Source: Sedimenticola sp.
Lineage (GTDB): Bacteria; Pseudomonadota; Gammaproteobacteria; Chromatiales; Chromatiaceae
Direction: 5' to 3'
Assembly (NCBI GenBank): GCA_011051655.1
Contig: DRKS01000013.1
Span: 21,811 to 85,810, forward strand
Length of the DNA: 64,000 bases
In this document: piece after piece, positions 20,281 through 31,308 of the stretch
Layout: each line of letters opens with the position of its first letter
How positions within the stretch are numbered: position 1 is the first letter of the stretch
Notes under the pieces: generated by a model
Databases searched by the model: none
What the model was told of the DNA's origin: nothing
Seen by the model: only the letters and a program-made list of their open reading frames with translations
Position numbers and translations under genes: made by a program

Positions 20281-20751
20281 TCAGCGCAGGGTCTCAAACC
20301 GGAAAGGCGCCGCCAGAATACCTTTATCCGTACCGGCCAGCACCGTGGCCTCCCAGGTCATACGCTCCATTATGCACACGGACAACACCCCGGAACCGGC
20401 ATAACGGCCGGCAGACTGCCGTTCCAGGCGCGGCCGGTTGAATCCCATGTTCATACCGACGCCACGAAAATCCACCTCCACGGAGCGCACGTCCAGCCCT
20501 TGTGCCTGCACTTGCAGTTGCAGGGTTCTCAATCCCTCGATGGGGCGGGGAGAAATAGAAAAGACAAGCCGGCCGCCATCCGGAAACACGGCCTCACAGG
20601 GTTCTTTCTGAAGATCACAGGAGGCATCCAGCGGCGCAATCATTGCGATATCACCTGGCGTCTGGCGCCAGATCTGAAGGCCCGCAATGGCAATGACAGC
20701 AATCAACACCACGGTAGTGGCGGTCATCCATATTCTGTAGCTGATCTGCAT
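20281..20751 (-). CDS. Conserved hypothetical protein with N-terminal membrane anchor, paired with a copper chaperone
   Basis: A 156-residue protein started at the ATG at 20751, giving one N-terminal membrane segment (TATTVVLIAVIAIAGLQIW) and an extracytoplasmic domain. Two cysteines (SCDLQKEPCEA) and the FRGVGMNMGFNRPRL block are conserved in proteins that commonly sit beside Sco1 or PCu(A)C copper chaperones. I infer a role in copper delivery or cytochrome oxidase assembly, but the family has no firm function. It begins 5 bp after the upstream chaperone gene ends, so the two are cotranscribed. Confidence 0.6.
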   Translation of the reverse strand: MQISYRIWMTATTVVLIAVIAIAGLQIWRQTPGDIAMIAPLDASCDLQKEPCEAVFPDGGRLVFSISPRPIEGLRTLQLQVQAQGLDVRSVEVDFRGVGMNMGFNRPRLERQSAGRYAGSGVLSVCIMERMTWEATVLAGTDKGILAAPFRFETLR

Positions 20752-20755
20752 GGAA

Positions 20756-21208
20756 TCAGAAACGAAACCCTTCCCGGCGCACCACAAACTCGATCTCAAA
20801 CCTCGATCCGTCTGCAAAGGCCAGCGTTATGGGCGCCCGGTCTCCCTCTCTCAGCACCTTTTTTGGCTTTATCAGCATCAGATGATAACCACCCGGCTCG
20901 AACCGTAACGCCGCCCGCGGCGCTATCTCAACCTGCCCCTCATGCACCATTCGCGCCATACCGGTACCCTTGTCATATAGCGTACGGTGGATCTCAATGG
21001 ATTCGAATACCGTACTGGCGGCGCCGACCAGCATCCTGGGCTGATCCGTGCCGTTGTCAATAGCGAAATATCCCGCCTGAGCCACCGCATTGGGCGGCGC
21101 TTCCGATATCCAGGCATCACGCAGCGCCAGCTCTCCCTCGGAACAGCCCACAATCCCCCACGCCAGGAACAGGATGCACAGCAACCGGCAAACAGAAAAA
21201 ATGCTCAT
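20756..21208 (-). CDS. PCu(A)C-type periplasmic copper chaperone, lipoprotein
   Basis: A 150-residue protein with a lipoprotein signal (WGIVGC|SEGE). The mature domain carries the PCu(A)C copper pattern: a histidine in ESIEIHRT, methionines in GMARM, and the C-terminal GGYHLMLIKP. These His/Met residues bind Cu(I) for delivery to the CuA or CuB centres of cytochrome oxidase. It leads a two-gene minus-strand unit with the hypothetical protein above. The TonB-dependent copper-type receptor farther along the window may belong to the same metal economy (inference). Confidence 0.88.
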   Translation of the reverse strand: MSIFSVCRLLCILFLAWGIVGCSEGELALRDAWISEAPPNAVAQAGYFAIDNGTDQPRMLVGAASTVFESIEIHRTLYDKGTGMARMVHEGQVEIAPRAALRFEPGGYHLMLIKPKKVLREGDRAPITLAFADGSRFEIEFVVRREGFRF

Positions 21209-21283
21209 CTATGGAGTGAGTAGTATCAATCTCAGCGGGGAATCCAGTATAGGCAGTACCGGAACGGGCCGGAATGCGGCAAA

Positions 21284-21397
21284 ATGACGCATATTTACGG
21301 CTTGATCAACCAACCCCATTGTCACCTTCAAGACAAACCACAACGACCCTGCCTCTGCGGCAGCGGCAAGAAGTACAAGAAATGCTGTCTCAAATGA
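21284..21397 (+). CDS. SEC-C motif microprotein (zinc-binding)
   Basis: A 37-codon frame from the ATG at 21284 ends in PCLCGSGKKYKKCCLK, the SEC-C zinc-binding motif (CxCxSGKKYKKCC) found at the C-terminus of SecA and in many small proteins. It lies 24 bp before the WYL regulator on the same strand. The first part, rich in His and Gln, has no recognisable domain. It could be a genuine small zinc protein or the tail of a decayed larger gene; the good motif and clean stop favour a real gene product. Confidence 0.55.
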   Translation: MTHIYGLINQPHCHLQDKPQRPCLCGSGKKYKKCCLK

Positions 21398-21421
21398 AAC
21401 CTGCCCCACGGACAGCCCCCC

Positions 21422-22393
21422 ATGGACAAATTCGACCGGATCTACGACCTGCATAAAATCCTCTCCGCACGCCGCCGGCCGGTGTCTCTCACGGACCTGA
21501 CCGCCGAGCTGGAGTGCTCGGCGGCCACCGCCAAGCGCATCATCCGGCAGATGCGCGACTACCTCGGCGCCCCCATCACCTACGACCGGCAACTGAACGG
21601 CTACCACTACGACCACCAGGGAGAACATCCCTACGAACTCCCCGGCCTCTGGTTCAGCGCCTCCGAACTCTACGCCCTGCTCGCCTGCCACCAACTGTTG
21701 ATCCAGACAGATCCCGGACTGCTGGCCGAAGAACTCGGCCCGCTGGAACAGCGCTGTCAGAAAATACTCGAACACGAGCACCTGGGAGGTGGTCAACTGC
21801 TGCACCGGGTGCGCATCCTGGCCATGGGAAAACGCCAATCGGAACAGCGCAGCTTCCGGCAGGCCGCCACCGGCCTGCTGCAACGCAAACGCCTGCACAT
21901 CCGCTACCACGCCCGCACCAACAACCGCAGCAGCGAACGCACCATCTCACCCCAGCGGCTCACCCACTACCGCGACAACTGGTACCTCGACGCCTGGTGT
22001 CACGACAGAGACGCATTCCGCACCTTCACCCTGGACCGCATCGAACAGATCCGCCTGCTGGACCAACCCGCCCGCGACTGCACCGAACAGGAACTCGACA
22101 ATCACTTCGCCACCGCCTACGGCATCTTCGCCGGCCAGCCGGACAACACCGCCGTACTCCACTTCAGCGCCGAACGCGCCCGCTGGGTGGCCGAAGAAGA
22201 ATGGCACCCCCAACAGCAAGGCCGCTGGCTGGAAGACGGCCGCTACGAACTGCGCATCCCCTACGGCGACCCCCGCGAACTGGTGATGGACATCCTCAAA
22301 TACGGCCCCGACGTCGAAGTAACAGAACCGCCCGCGCTGCGCCAAACAATCATCGACCGCCTGACCGCCGCCCTCGGCCGCTACGGAAAATAA
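21422..22393 (+). CDS. WYL-domain transcriptional regulator (YafY/DeoR-HTH type)
   Basis: A 323-residue protein. Residues about 1-60 are a winged helix-turn-helix (RIYDLHKILSARRRPVSLTDL, then CSAATAKRIIRQMRDYL). The WYL domain follows, with RLTHYRDNWYLDAWCHDRDAFRTFTLDRI holding the W-Y-L signature. A C-terminal WCX segment ends the protein (ARWVAEEEWHPQQ...). WYL proteins sense nucleic-acid ligands and often control CRISPR or other defence loci. It sits 1.9 kb upstream of the cas3 operon on the same strand, so control of that region is possible but unproven. Confidence 0.88.
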   Translation: MDKFDRIYDLHKILSARRRPVSLTDLTAELECSAATAKRIIRQMRDYLGAPITYDRQLNGYHYDHQGEHPYELPGLWFSASELYALLACHQLLIQTDPGLLAEELGPLEQRCQKILEHEHLGGGQLLHRVRILAMGKRQSEQRSFRQAATGLLQRKRLHIRYHARTNNRSSERTISPQRLTHYRDNWYLDAWCHDRDAFRTFTLDRIEQIRLLDQPARDCTEQELDNHFATAYGIFAGQPDNTAVLHFSAERARWVAEEEWHPQQQGRWLEDGRYELRIPYGDPRELVMDILKYGPDVEVTEPPALRQTIIDRLTAALGRYGK

Positions 22394-22449
22394 TGCACCG
22401 CTTGAACAACCTCCGGCGACAAACCAGCCATCTCTTTTAACCTCCCCTG

Positions 22450-22487
22450 ACCTCCCCCTTCGTCAAAGGGGGATTGAGGGGGATTTA
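22450..22487. repeat. Palindromic intergenic repeat, copy 1 (CCTCCCCCTT...AAGGGGGATTGAGGGGG)
   Basis: Imperfect palindrome built on CTCCCCCTT and AAAGGGGGATTGAGGGGG; related copies are at 23017 and 23085. It lies after the WYL gene and may act as a hairpin terminator or REP-like element. Confidence 0.75.
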
Positions 22488-22568
22488 CTAAATTTTTTCC
22501 ACAGGCTCACGTTTTGAGCCACCGCCTGTGCTATCAATACCGTAAATAGAAAAAGCGGAGCCACCATC

Positions 22569-22976
22569 ATGCACAGACGAACCTTCATCCACACCCTGAT
22601 CAGCGGTCTCGGCATCCTCGGTTTCCAAGGCGCCATGCACCGGACAAACGGCATTTCACGGAAAATCCTGCTCCAGGAATCGCCCCTCGCCGGCTACCAG
22701 TACCACCGCGCCCCCGGCGTCTGGCCCTTCCTCCGGGAAGGGGAACAACTGCGCCTGATCAGAGAACCACACAACCGCCACGACCCCAACGCCATCGCCG
22801 TCTGGTTCAAAAACGACATGCTGGGTTACGTCCCCCGCCGGGAAAACAGAACCCTGGCCCAGGTGATGGACCGTGGAGAGAAACTGAAGGCCCGCATCAC
22901 TCGTCTGCTCGTGGAATCTGATCCGTGGCAGCGGCTACGGTTTGAGGTATTTCTCGATGGCCGGGCCATAACCTGA
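22569..22976 (+). CDS. Exported HIRAN-domain protein
   Basis: A 135-residue protein with a twin-Arg-like or ordinary N-terminal signal (MHRRTFIHTLISGLGILGF) and then a HIRAN domain: SPLAGYQYHRA, LREGEQLRLIREPHNRHDPNAIAVW, GYVPRRENRTLAQVMDRGE. HIRAN domains (first seen in HIP116/Rad5-type helicases) bind DNA ends or stalled forks. A free-standing, apparently exported HIRAN protein is common in proteobacteria but has no established role. It stands alone between palindromic repeats. Confidence 0.8.
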   Translation: MHRRTFIHTLISGLGILGFQGAMHRTNGISRKILLQESPLAGYQYHRAPGVWPFLREGEQLRLIREPHNRHDPNAIAVWFKNDMLGYVPRRENRTLAQVMDRGEKLKARITRLLVESDPWQRLRFEVFLDGRAIT

Positions 22977-23016
22977 TCAAAAATCATGTCCAAGCCATCT
23001 ACAAACAACAATACGT

Positions 23017-23054
23017 GACCTCCCCCTTTGCTAAAGGGGGATTGAGGGGGTGGG
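23017..23054. repeat. Palindromic intergenic repeat, copy 2
   Basis: Same palindrome as at 22450 (CCTCCCCCTTTG, then CTAAAGGGGG and ATTGAGGGGG), just after the HIRAN gene. Confidence 0.75.
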
Positions 23055-23084
23055 CTATATGCCATAAAACCTGACCGGCCATTG

Positions 23085-23120
23085 CCTCCCCCTTTGGCAA
23101 AGGGGAATTGAGGGGGATTT
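23085..23120. repeat. Palindromic intergenic repeat, copy 3
   Basis: Third copy of the CTCCCCCTTTG...CAAAGGGGAATTGAGGGGG palindrome, 30 bp from copy 2 and in the same orientation. Confidence 0.75.
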
Positions 23121-23451
23121 ATCGAGAGCCTCATCCCCCAGCAGCCAATTCGTACCAAGGGTGGACCTTTGATTATCAATAAGTTAGCGGACGAGAATGA
23201 AATAAGTCACACAAATGGTATGCGACAGTTCACTCCCATTTTGATATGAACGGCGTAAGATGGAGTTGTTTCGAAAACCACAAGAGCCCTGGTGCAGTGC
23301 AGTGCCTCAAGCAAACTTCCAGGTCATGGCAATTGGGGAAAAAACAACCGGCACCGCCTCATCTGGTGAAGCTGAGTTGTGCTACGAAAGCCGCAAGGGT
23401 GAGCATTCTTCTGGAGGTGGCCTGAGCCGCAGGAGGGATTGAAATGGTCGG
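23121..23451. other. Intergenic region without a recognisable gene, upstream of brnA
   Basis: About 330 bp of moderately AT-rich sequence. A 60-codon frame at 23260-23442 has no ribosome-binding site or family resemblance. The stretch 23370-23445 (GAAAGCCGCAAGGGTGAGC, later CCGCAGGAGGGATTGAAA) has structured, purine-rich character that could be a remnant of an RNA element, but I cannot assign it. Confidence 0.35.
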
Positions 23452-23748
23452 TTATCTATTTGGTCTTTTGTCCGGATCATGGGCCTTCATATACTCCCGC
23501 AACAGGGTATTGATCTCCGTCTGGTATCCCTTACCGCGCGCTTTGAACCACGTAAGAACATCCCTGTCGATACGCAACGTTACCTGCTGCTTCCCAGGCC
23601 AGGATTTCAGCCCTTTACGCACAATGCCCTTGGCAAACATCTCCGGCGTAACTTCCGGATTTTCTGACATATTGATCTCCTCATCCGTCAGGGCATCGAC
23701 CCTCTTCCAATCAGTTTGGGAGGTGGTTGAAGAAGCTTTCTTGCTCAT
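23452..23748 (-). CDS. brnA: BrnA-type antitoxin / DNA-binding protein
   Basis: A 98-residue protein from the ATG at 23748 (MSKKASSTTSQTDWKRVDALTDEEI...). It has the BrnA family layout: an N-terminal linker that wraps the toxin and a C-terminal ribbon-helix-helix part, KQQVTLRIDRDVLTWFKARGKGYQTEINTLLREYM. It neutralises BrnT and represses the operon. It overlaps the toxin gene by 38 bp, so the pair is translationally coupled, with the toxin first as is usual for BrnTA. Confidence 0.88.
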   Translation of the reverse strand: MSKKASSTTSQTDWKRVDALTDEEINMSENPEVTPEMFAKGIVRKGLKSWPGKQQVTLRIDRDVLTWFKARGKGYQTEINTLLREYMKAHDPDKRPNR

Positions 23749-23986
23749 GTTTGGTTGCCTTTCGTATCGAGATGATGCGGATGGTATCGACATCTTCGGT
23801 GTGTACCACCGAAACGACGCGACCCTCCAGAAAACCGAATGTAATGAAGCGCTGTTCGCCGTAATCAACCCGGCCATCTTCAAGAGAGAGTGTCACACCT
23901 TCGAAGACCTGCTTACATCCAACAAAGTCGATGCCATGTTTTTGGATGTTGGCGAGACGTTTGGCTTCATCCCATTCGAATCTCAT
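23711..23986 (-). CDS. brnT: BrnT family toxin (RelE-fold ribonuclease)
   Basis: A 91-residue protein beginning MRFEWDEAKRLANIQKHGIDF, the hallmark of BrnT, with the later EQRFITFGFLEGRVVSVVHT strand pair and IRIISIRKATKHEQ. BrnT is an RNA-cleaving toxin with a RelE-like fold. It is the first gene of the pair and is transcribed away from the cas3 promoter; the two share the 24000-24140 intergenic interval. A small palindrome at 24001 may be its operator. Confidence 0.9.
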   Translation of the reverse strand: MRFEWDEAKRLANIQKHGIDFVGCKQVFEGVTLSLEDGRVDYGEQRFITFGFLEGRVVSVVHTEDVDTIRIISIRKATKHEQESFFNHLPN

Positions 23987-24000
23987 GCAATTACCCTTGA

Positions 24001-24012
24001 TTGTAGTTACAA
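24001..24012. promoter_or_regulatory. Short palindrome upstream of brnT, candidate BrnA operator
   Basis: TTGTAGTTACAA, 5-bp arms around a 2-bp centre, 15 bp upstream of the brnT start. Placement suits autorepression by BrnA; the sequence itself is short enough to be chance. Confidence 0.35.
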
Positions 24013-24084
24013 AACGTCAATACGAAAAGCCTGGACTTTATTATCTAAATCTGAAGTGTAAGAGGAGGCGCGAAATAAATCAAC

Positions 24085-24123
24085 TTCATGTTAGTTTTAT
24101 TAGATTGACAAATTTCTTATTCA
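24085..24123 (+). promoter_or_regulatory. Protospacer-like site in the cas3 promoter matched by the upstream mini-CRISPR spacer
   Basis: TTC at 24085-24087 is followed by ATGTTAGTTTTATTAG (24088-24103). The pseudo-spacer of the adjacent mini-CRISPR starts ATGTTCGTTTTATTAG (24177-24192). Fifteen of the first sixteen bases agree; the only difference is position 6, a position not base-paired in type I crRNA-target duplexes. TTC sits where a type I PAM belongs and fits the TTN reported for a type I-G system in Geobacter. A 36-nt footprint from 24088 would cover the -35 box. I infer that Cascade binds here and represses transcription, the partial match being too short to trigger cleavage. Confidence 0.75.
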
Positions 24124-24134
24124 ATCGGTATCCT
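24105..24134 (+). promoter_or_regulatory. Promoter of the mini-CRISPR RNA and cas operon
   Basis: A perfect -35 box TTGACA (24105-24110), an 18-bp spacer and a -10 box TATCCT (24129-24134). The predicted start near 24141 is right at the 5' edge of the first pseudo-repeat, as expected if the promoter serves the mini-CRISPR and reads on into cas3. Confidence 0.65.
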
Positions 24135-24142
24135 TTAATGGT

Positions 24143-24248
24143 GGTTTCCGATGCTGGGCATCGGCCTCATTGAAGGATGTTCGTTTTATTAGTAAGGACA
24201 TGAAATTGAAAATATTCCGGGGCAGCAGGCCCCGGCCTCATTGCCAAT
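24143..24248 (+). ncRNA. CreR-like mini-CRISPR RNA: pseudo-repeat, 36-nt pseudo-spacer, pseudo-repeat
   Basis: Pseudo-repeat 1 (24143-24176) has stem CCGATGC/GCATCGG and tail CCTCATTGAAGG. Pseudo-repeat 2 (24213-24248) has stem CCGGGGC/GCCCCGG, a 5-nt loop and CCTCATTG. The main-array repeat has stem CCGTGGC/GCCACGG, a 5-nt loop and tail CCTCATTGAAGC. So the 7-bp stems changed on both sides while the tail was kept. The CCG-to-CCG distance is 70 bp, equal to one array unit, and the pseudo-spacer (24177-24212) is 36 nt, inside the array's spacer range. The RNA lies in the 5' leader of cas3. Family knowledge: Cas-regulating RNAs (CreR) and CreA antitoxins use this two-repeat layout to guide Cascade to cas or toxin promoters. 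Function here is inferred from the promoter match. Confidence 0.78.
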
Positions 24249-24272
24249 TAACGAGACAAACAGGACAGGAAG

Positions 24273-26673
24273 ATGGATAGCATTGGTCCGCAACAGAGTT
24301 ATCAACGCTTTTTTCAAATAGCCATGGGAGCGGAAAAGAAGCCCTTTCCATATCAGACCAAACTGGCAACAGAGACTTGGCCGGACCTGCTGGAGATTCC
24401 AACCGGACTTGGAAAGACCGCCGCAGTGATTTTGGCTTGGCTCTATAAACGAAAAAACAGAGACTCCGATACCCCCGGGCGCTTGATCTACTGCCTGCCG
24501 ATGCGCGTACTGGTAGAGCAGACTCAACGCAACGCCGAACAATGGATAAAAGCACTTGGACTGAGCAATGATGTCTCCGTGCATTTGCTGATGGGCGGAG
24601 AGGAGTGTCTCCGCAAGGCAGCCTGGGCTGATTCTCCGGAGCAGGCGTGCATCCTGATCGGCACCCAGGACATGCTGCTCTCCCGTGCCTTGATGCGAGG
24701 CTACGGCATGAGCCGGTATCAGTGGCCCATGCACTTCGGCCTGCTGCATAACGATGCGCTGTGGATCTATGACGAGATCCAGCTCATGGGGGCAGGGCTG
24801 CCCACCACAGCACAATTGGAGGCGTTCCGGAGGGAATTCCCACTGGGGGCGCGAAGCCGCAGCCTGTGGCTCTCGGCCACCCTTCACCCCGATTGGCTGG
24901 CGACAGTTGATCTCAAGCCCCATCTTGCTTCACTCCGCCATGACACGCTGGGAGATGAAGACAGGCAACATCCTGCCGTCCGGCAGCGTACCCAGGCCCG
25001 CAAGATTTTGAGCAAAGCCGACATCGCTCTGACCGGAGCCACCAAGGCGGACACGGCCTCTTACATCACGGCGTTGGCGGACCGGGTTCGCCAGACCCAT
25101 ATGGATAACAGCAACACCATCGTCATCCTGAACCGGGTCGAGCGGGCTCAGGCGGTTTATCAGGAGCTCGCCAAACAGATGCCGGAAGTGGAGCGCCTCC
25201 TTATCCATGCCCGCTTCCGCCCCGGCGAGCGCCGAGCCCAGGCGGAAAAACTTACGGAAGAACCGGGACCCCAGGGGAGGATCATCATCGCCACACAAGC
25301 CATCGAGGCGGGTGTTGATATCAGCTCGGCCATCCTCTTTACCGAACTGGCCCCCTGGTCCTCCCTGGTGCAGCGTTTCGGCCGCTGCAACCGCTATGGC
25401 GAACAGCCGGTGGCCCATATCCACTGGATCGATATTGCAACCGATGCTAAACCCGATACCGCGCTGCCCTACGATCCCGCCGTCCTGGATGCCAGCCGCG
25501 AACAGCTGCTGAACCTCGAAGAGGCTGGCCCGGCCTCATTACCAAAAGTGAGCGGTGAGCGCCCCCTGTCGCCGGTGATCCGTCGCAAGGATCTGCTGGA
25601 TCTCTTCAATACCGATCCCGACCTGTCGGGCTTTGATGTGGATATTTCCATGTACATCCGAGACCAGGGCCCGCCGCAGATCCAGGTCTTCTGGCGCGAC
25701 TTCGACGATCAACCCGGCGACCAGGAACCGCCACAGCGGGATGAACTCTGTCCCGCCTCCATGGGGCAGATTGAGGCCTACCTGAAACCCGACAAGCGCC
25801 GAGCCTGGCAGTGGGATGGTCTCTCCGACCAGTGGCGGCCGGTGCAAAAGGGCCAACTCCGGCCGGGCCAGATATTGCTGCTGCGCAATAGCGATGGCGG
25901 TTATGACGACAAGCTGGGGTTCGAGGCCGGAACCAAAACACCCGTGCCTCCCATCCCCCTTGAGAAGAGCGAAGCCAATGGCGCCTATAGCGGCGATCCC
26001 GACAGCCGCCAGACCAAAGCCATTCCGTTGGCCAGACATCTGACCAACGTACATCAGACCGCCCGGAAACTGACGAAAACCCTCGGCATCGAGTTGTTTG
26101 CCGATACCGTCTGCCAGGCCGCTCTGTGGCATGACGTGGGCAAGTCGCATTCGGAGTTCCAGAAAACCCTCTATGGACAGGAGCGGGAAGCCGCTGAACC
26201 CCTGCTGGCGAAATCGAGCAGAAAAGGGAAACACAAGCGCGAATATCTGCGCCACGAACTCGCCTCCATGCTGGCGTGGCTGGAGCACGGCGAGCGTGAC
26301 AAGTGGCACGACCTGATCGCCTACCTGATCCTCGCCCACCACGGCAAGGTCCGCACCAGTATCCGCGCCATGCCGGATGAAGAGCCACCGAAGGAGGATT
26401 GGATCAAGCAACACGATCTGAACAACCCCCTCTACGCCCGCGGCATCTGGGAAGGGGACAAACTGCCCGCCCTGGAGATCGCAGGTGTCCCGATCCCCGA
26501 AACCCGCCTGCGGCTCGATCTCATGCGCCTGGGCCAGAGCGAACAGGGCGCCTCATGGACCGCCAGGGTACAGCAACTTCTGCACCAGCATGGGCCTTTC
26601 CAGTTGGCTTGGCTGGAGACCCTGGTGCGGATCGCCGACTGGCGGGCCACCGCCGAGGAACAGGAGAAGGACG

Positions 26674-26681
<8 letters not shown>
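24273..26681 (+). CDS. cas3: CRISPR-associated helicase/nuclease Cas3, type I-G (helicase then C-terminal HD)
   Basis: An 802-residue protein with the domain order of type I-G (formerly I-U) Cas3: helicase first, HD nuclease last. Visible are Walker A IPTGLGKTA (residues 42-50), the Walker B DEIQ near residue 167, LSATL, QAIEAGVDI and QRFGRCNRYG. The HD motif LWHDVGK lies near residue 619, with later ELASMLAWLEHG and LAHHGKVR histidines. Recruited by Cascade, it unwinds and degrades target DNA. An AGGA site precedes the ATG, and the mini-CRISPR lies within its leader. It overlaps the next gene by 8 nt. Confidence 0.96.
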
Positions 26682-29797
<3,116 letters not shown>

Positions 29798-29800
29798 CCC

Positions 29801-31297
29801 ATGCTCACCATCGAACTGAAATTTGTGGCTGGGCGCTATCACGCCACCCCGTGGGGGCGCCACGTCAATGAAGCGGATGTGGCCTGGCCGCCGGATGCCT
29901 GGCGGGTCATCCGGGCCCTGATCGCCACTTGGCACCGCAAGCTGGACAAGGATCGCTATCCCGAAACCCTGCTCTCCAGCCTGGTGGAGCGCTTGGCTGA
30001 ATCCCTGCCCCGCTACCATCTGCCCGGCGCCGTGCATACCCACACCCGCCACTACATGCCGATTCGCTCAGGCAAGGCGGAAAAACCGATTCTGGTCTAC
30101 GACGCCTTCGCCAGGATCGCCGCCAGTGAGCCCATCATAATGGCTTGGCCCGACCTTTCCCTTGGTCGGGAAGAGCAGGCCCTGCTAGATGAATTGCTGA
30201 CCTGCATGGGCTACCTGGGACGAGCCGAGAGCTGGCTGGAGGCCAGGCGCCTGGAACAGTGGGAAGGTAAGTTCAACTGCGTGCCGGGCGACCAGGCACT
30301 GGATGCCGAGACCGGCGAACTGCGAGAGATCGTGCGTTGCCTGGCGCCGCTCTCAAACGCAGAGTATCGGGCCCTGCGCACCAACCAGTTAGCGGCGCAA
30401 GACCAAAGGGGGCAAACGAGGCTGGCCAAAACCCTCCCGGAATCCCTCCTGGATGCCCTGCGTCTGGAGACGGCCGACCTGCAAAAAGCTGGCTGGAGCC
30501 AGCCGCCAGCAGCACAGAGTATCTGCTATCTGCGGGAACTGAATAGCCTAAAGCCCCAATCATTCCCAAAAACCAAAGTAACAAGCTGCACCCATGATAC
30601 CGCCCGCTTCATGCTGATCGGAAAACCACTGCCCCGCATTGAAAATGCAGTAAAGGTCGGAGAGTGGATGCGGCTCGCAGTATTGAGCAAGGCCAAGGGC
30701 GTATTCGGCGAAAACGCCATCCCCGCCTGCCTCTCAGGCCATGGGCTACCCAAGGGCAACCGCCACCAACACGCCTTCTTCCTGCCCGAGGATGCCGACG
30801 ACGATGGCCATATCGACCATATCTGGGTCCATGTGCCGCAAGGGCTCAGCCATGACAGCCGGCGGGCACTGGGGCGCTTAACCCACCTGAAAGGACGGGA
30901 CGGCGGCGAGTGGCAGCTGGTTTTAGAAACCACCGCCCAACGCGAACAATTCGCCGATGCCGCCCCGGTGGGAACCGCCGGATGCTGGGTATCCACGACC
31001 CCCTATCTCCACCCCTGGCATCTCAAGAAAAAACTCACGGTAGAGGATCAGATCCGCCGTGAATGCCGCGCACGGGGCATACCCGAGCCGGAAACGATGG
31101 AGCAGCTTCCGGAAATCACCATCCATGGCAAATCAAGACGAGCGATCCATTTCCATCGTTTCCGCTCCAAACGCGGCCTAACTCAGCCCGACACCCACGG
31201 CAGTTTTTGGCGGCTCACCTTTGCCAAACCCGTTCAAGGGCCATTGGCCCTGGGATTTGGCTGCCACTTCGGCCTGGGCCTGTTCAAGCCCATCTGA
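29801..31297 (+). CDS. csb2: Csb2 / Cas5-Cas6 fusion of type I-G (GSU0054 family)
   Basis: A 498-residue protein. The N-terminal half is Cas5-like (ELKFVAGRYHATPWGRHVNEADVAWPPDAWRVIRALI). The C-terminal part is Cas6-like and ends in the glycine-rich loop GPLALGFGCHFGLGLF. Csb2 therefore both processes pre-crRNA and caps the crRNA 5' handle. It begins 4 bp after csb1. If it recognises the altered stems of the mini-CRISPR in the cas3 leader, it would also cut its own operon's mRNA (inference). Confidence 0.9.
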   Translation: MLTIELKFVAGRYHATPWGRHVNEADVAWPPDAWRVIRALIATWHRKLDKDRYPETLLSSLVERLAESLPRYHLPGAVHTHTRHYMPIRSGKAEKPILVYDAFARIAASEPIIMAWPDLSLGREEQALLDELLTCMGYLGRAESWLEARRLEQWEGKFNCVPGDQALDAETGELREIVRCLAPLSNAEYRALRTNQLAAQDQRGQTRLAKTLPESLLDALRLETADLQKAGWSQPPAAQSICYLRELNSLKPQSFPKTKVTSCTHDTARFMLIGKPLPRIENAVKVGEWMRLAVLSKAKGVFGENAIPACLSGHGLPKGNRHQHAFFLPEDADDDGHIDHIWVHVPQGLSHDSRRALGRLTHLKGRDGGEWQLVLETTAQREQFADAAPVGTAGCWVSTTPYLHPWHLKKKLTVEDQIRRECRARGIPEPETMEQLPEITIHGKSRRAIHFHRFRSKRGLTQPDTHGSFWRLTFAKPVQGPLALGFGCHFGLGLFKPI

Positions 31298-31308
31298 GGA
31301 CAGCTGTC

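Noticed and set aside
23370..23445. Possible group II intron or retron RNA remnant
   Set aside because: Some purine-rich structured look, but no domain V hairpin or reverse transcriptase could be recognised.
23444..24061. A 205-codon frame on the plus strand opposite BrnTA
   Set aside because: BrnT and BrnA on the minus strand are clear families with overlapping coupling; the plus frame is a shadow.
24143..24248. Interpretation as a CreTA toxin-antitoxin RNA pair
   Set aside because: There is no room for a CreT RNA between the promoter and the first pseudo-repeat, and the spacer matches the promoter of the same transcript; autoregulation fits better.
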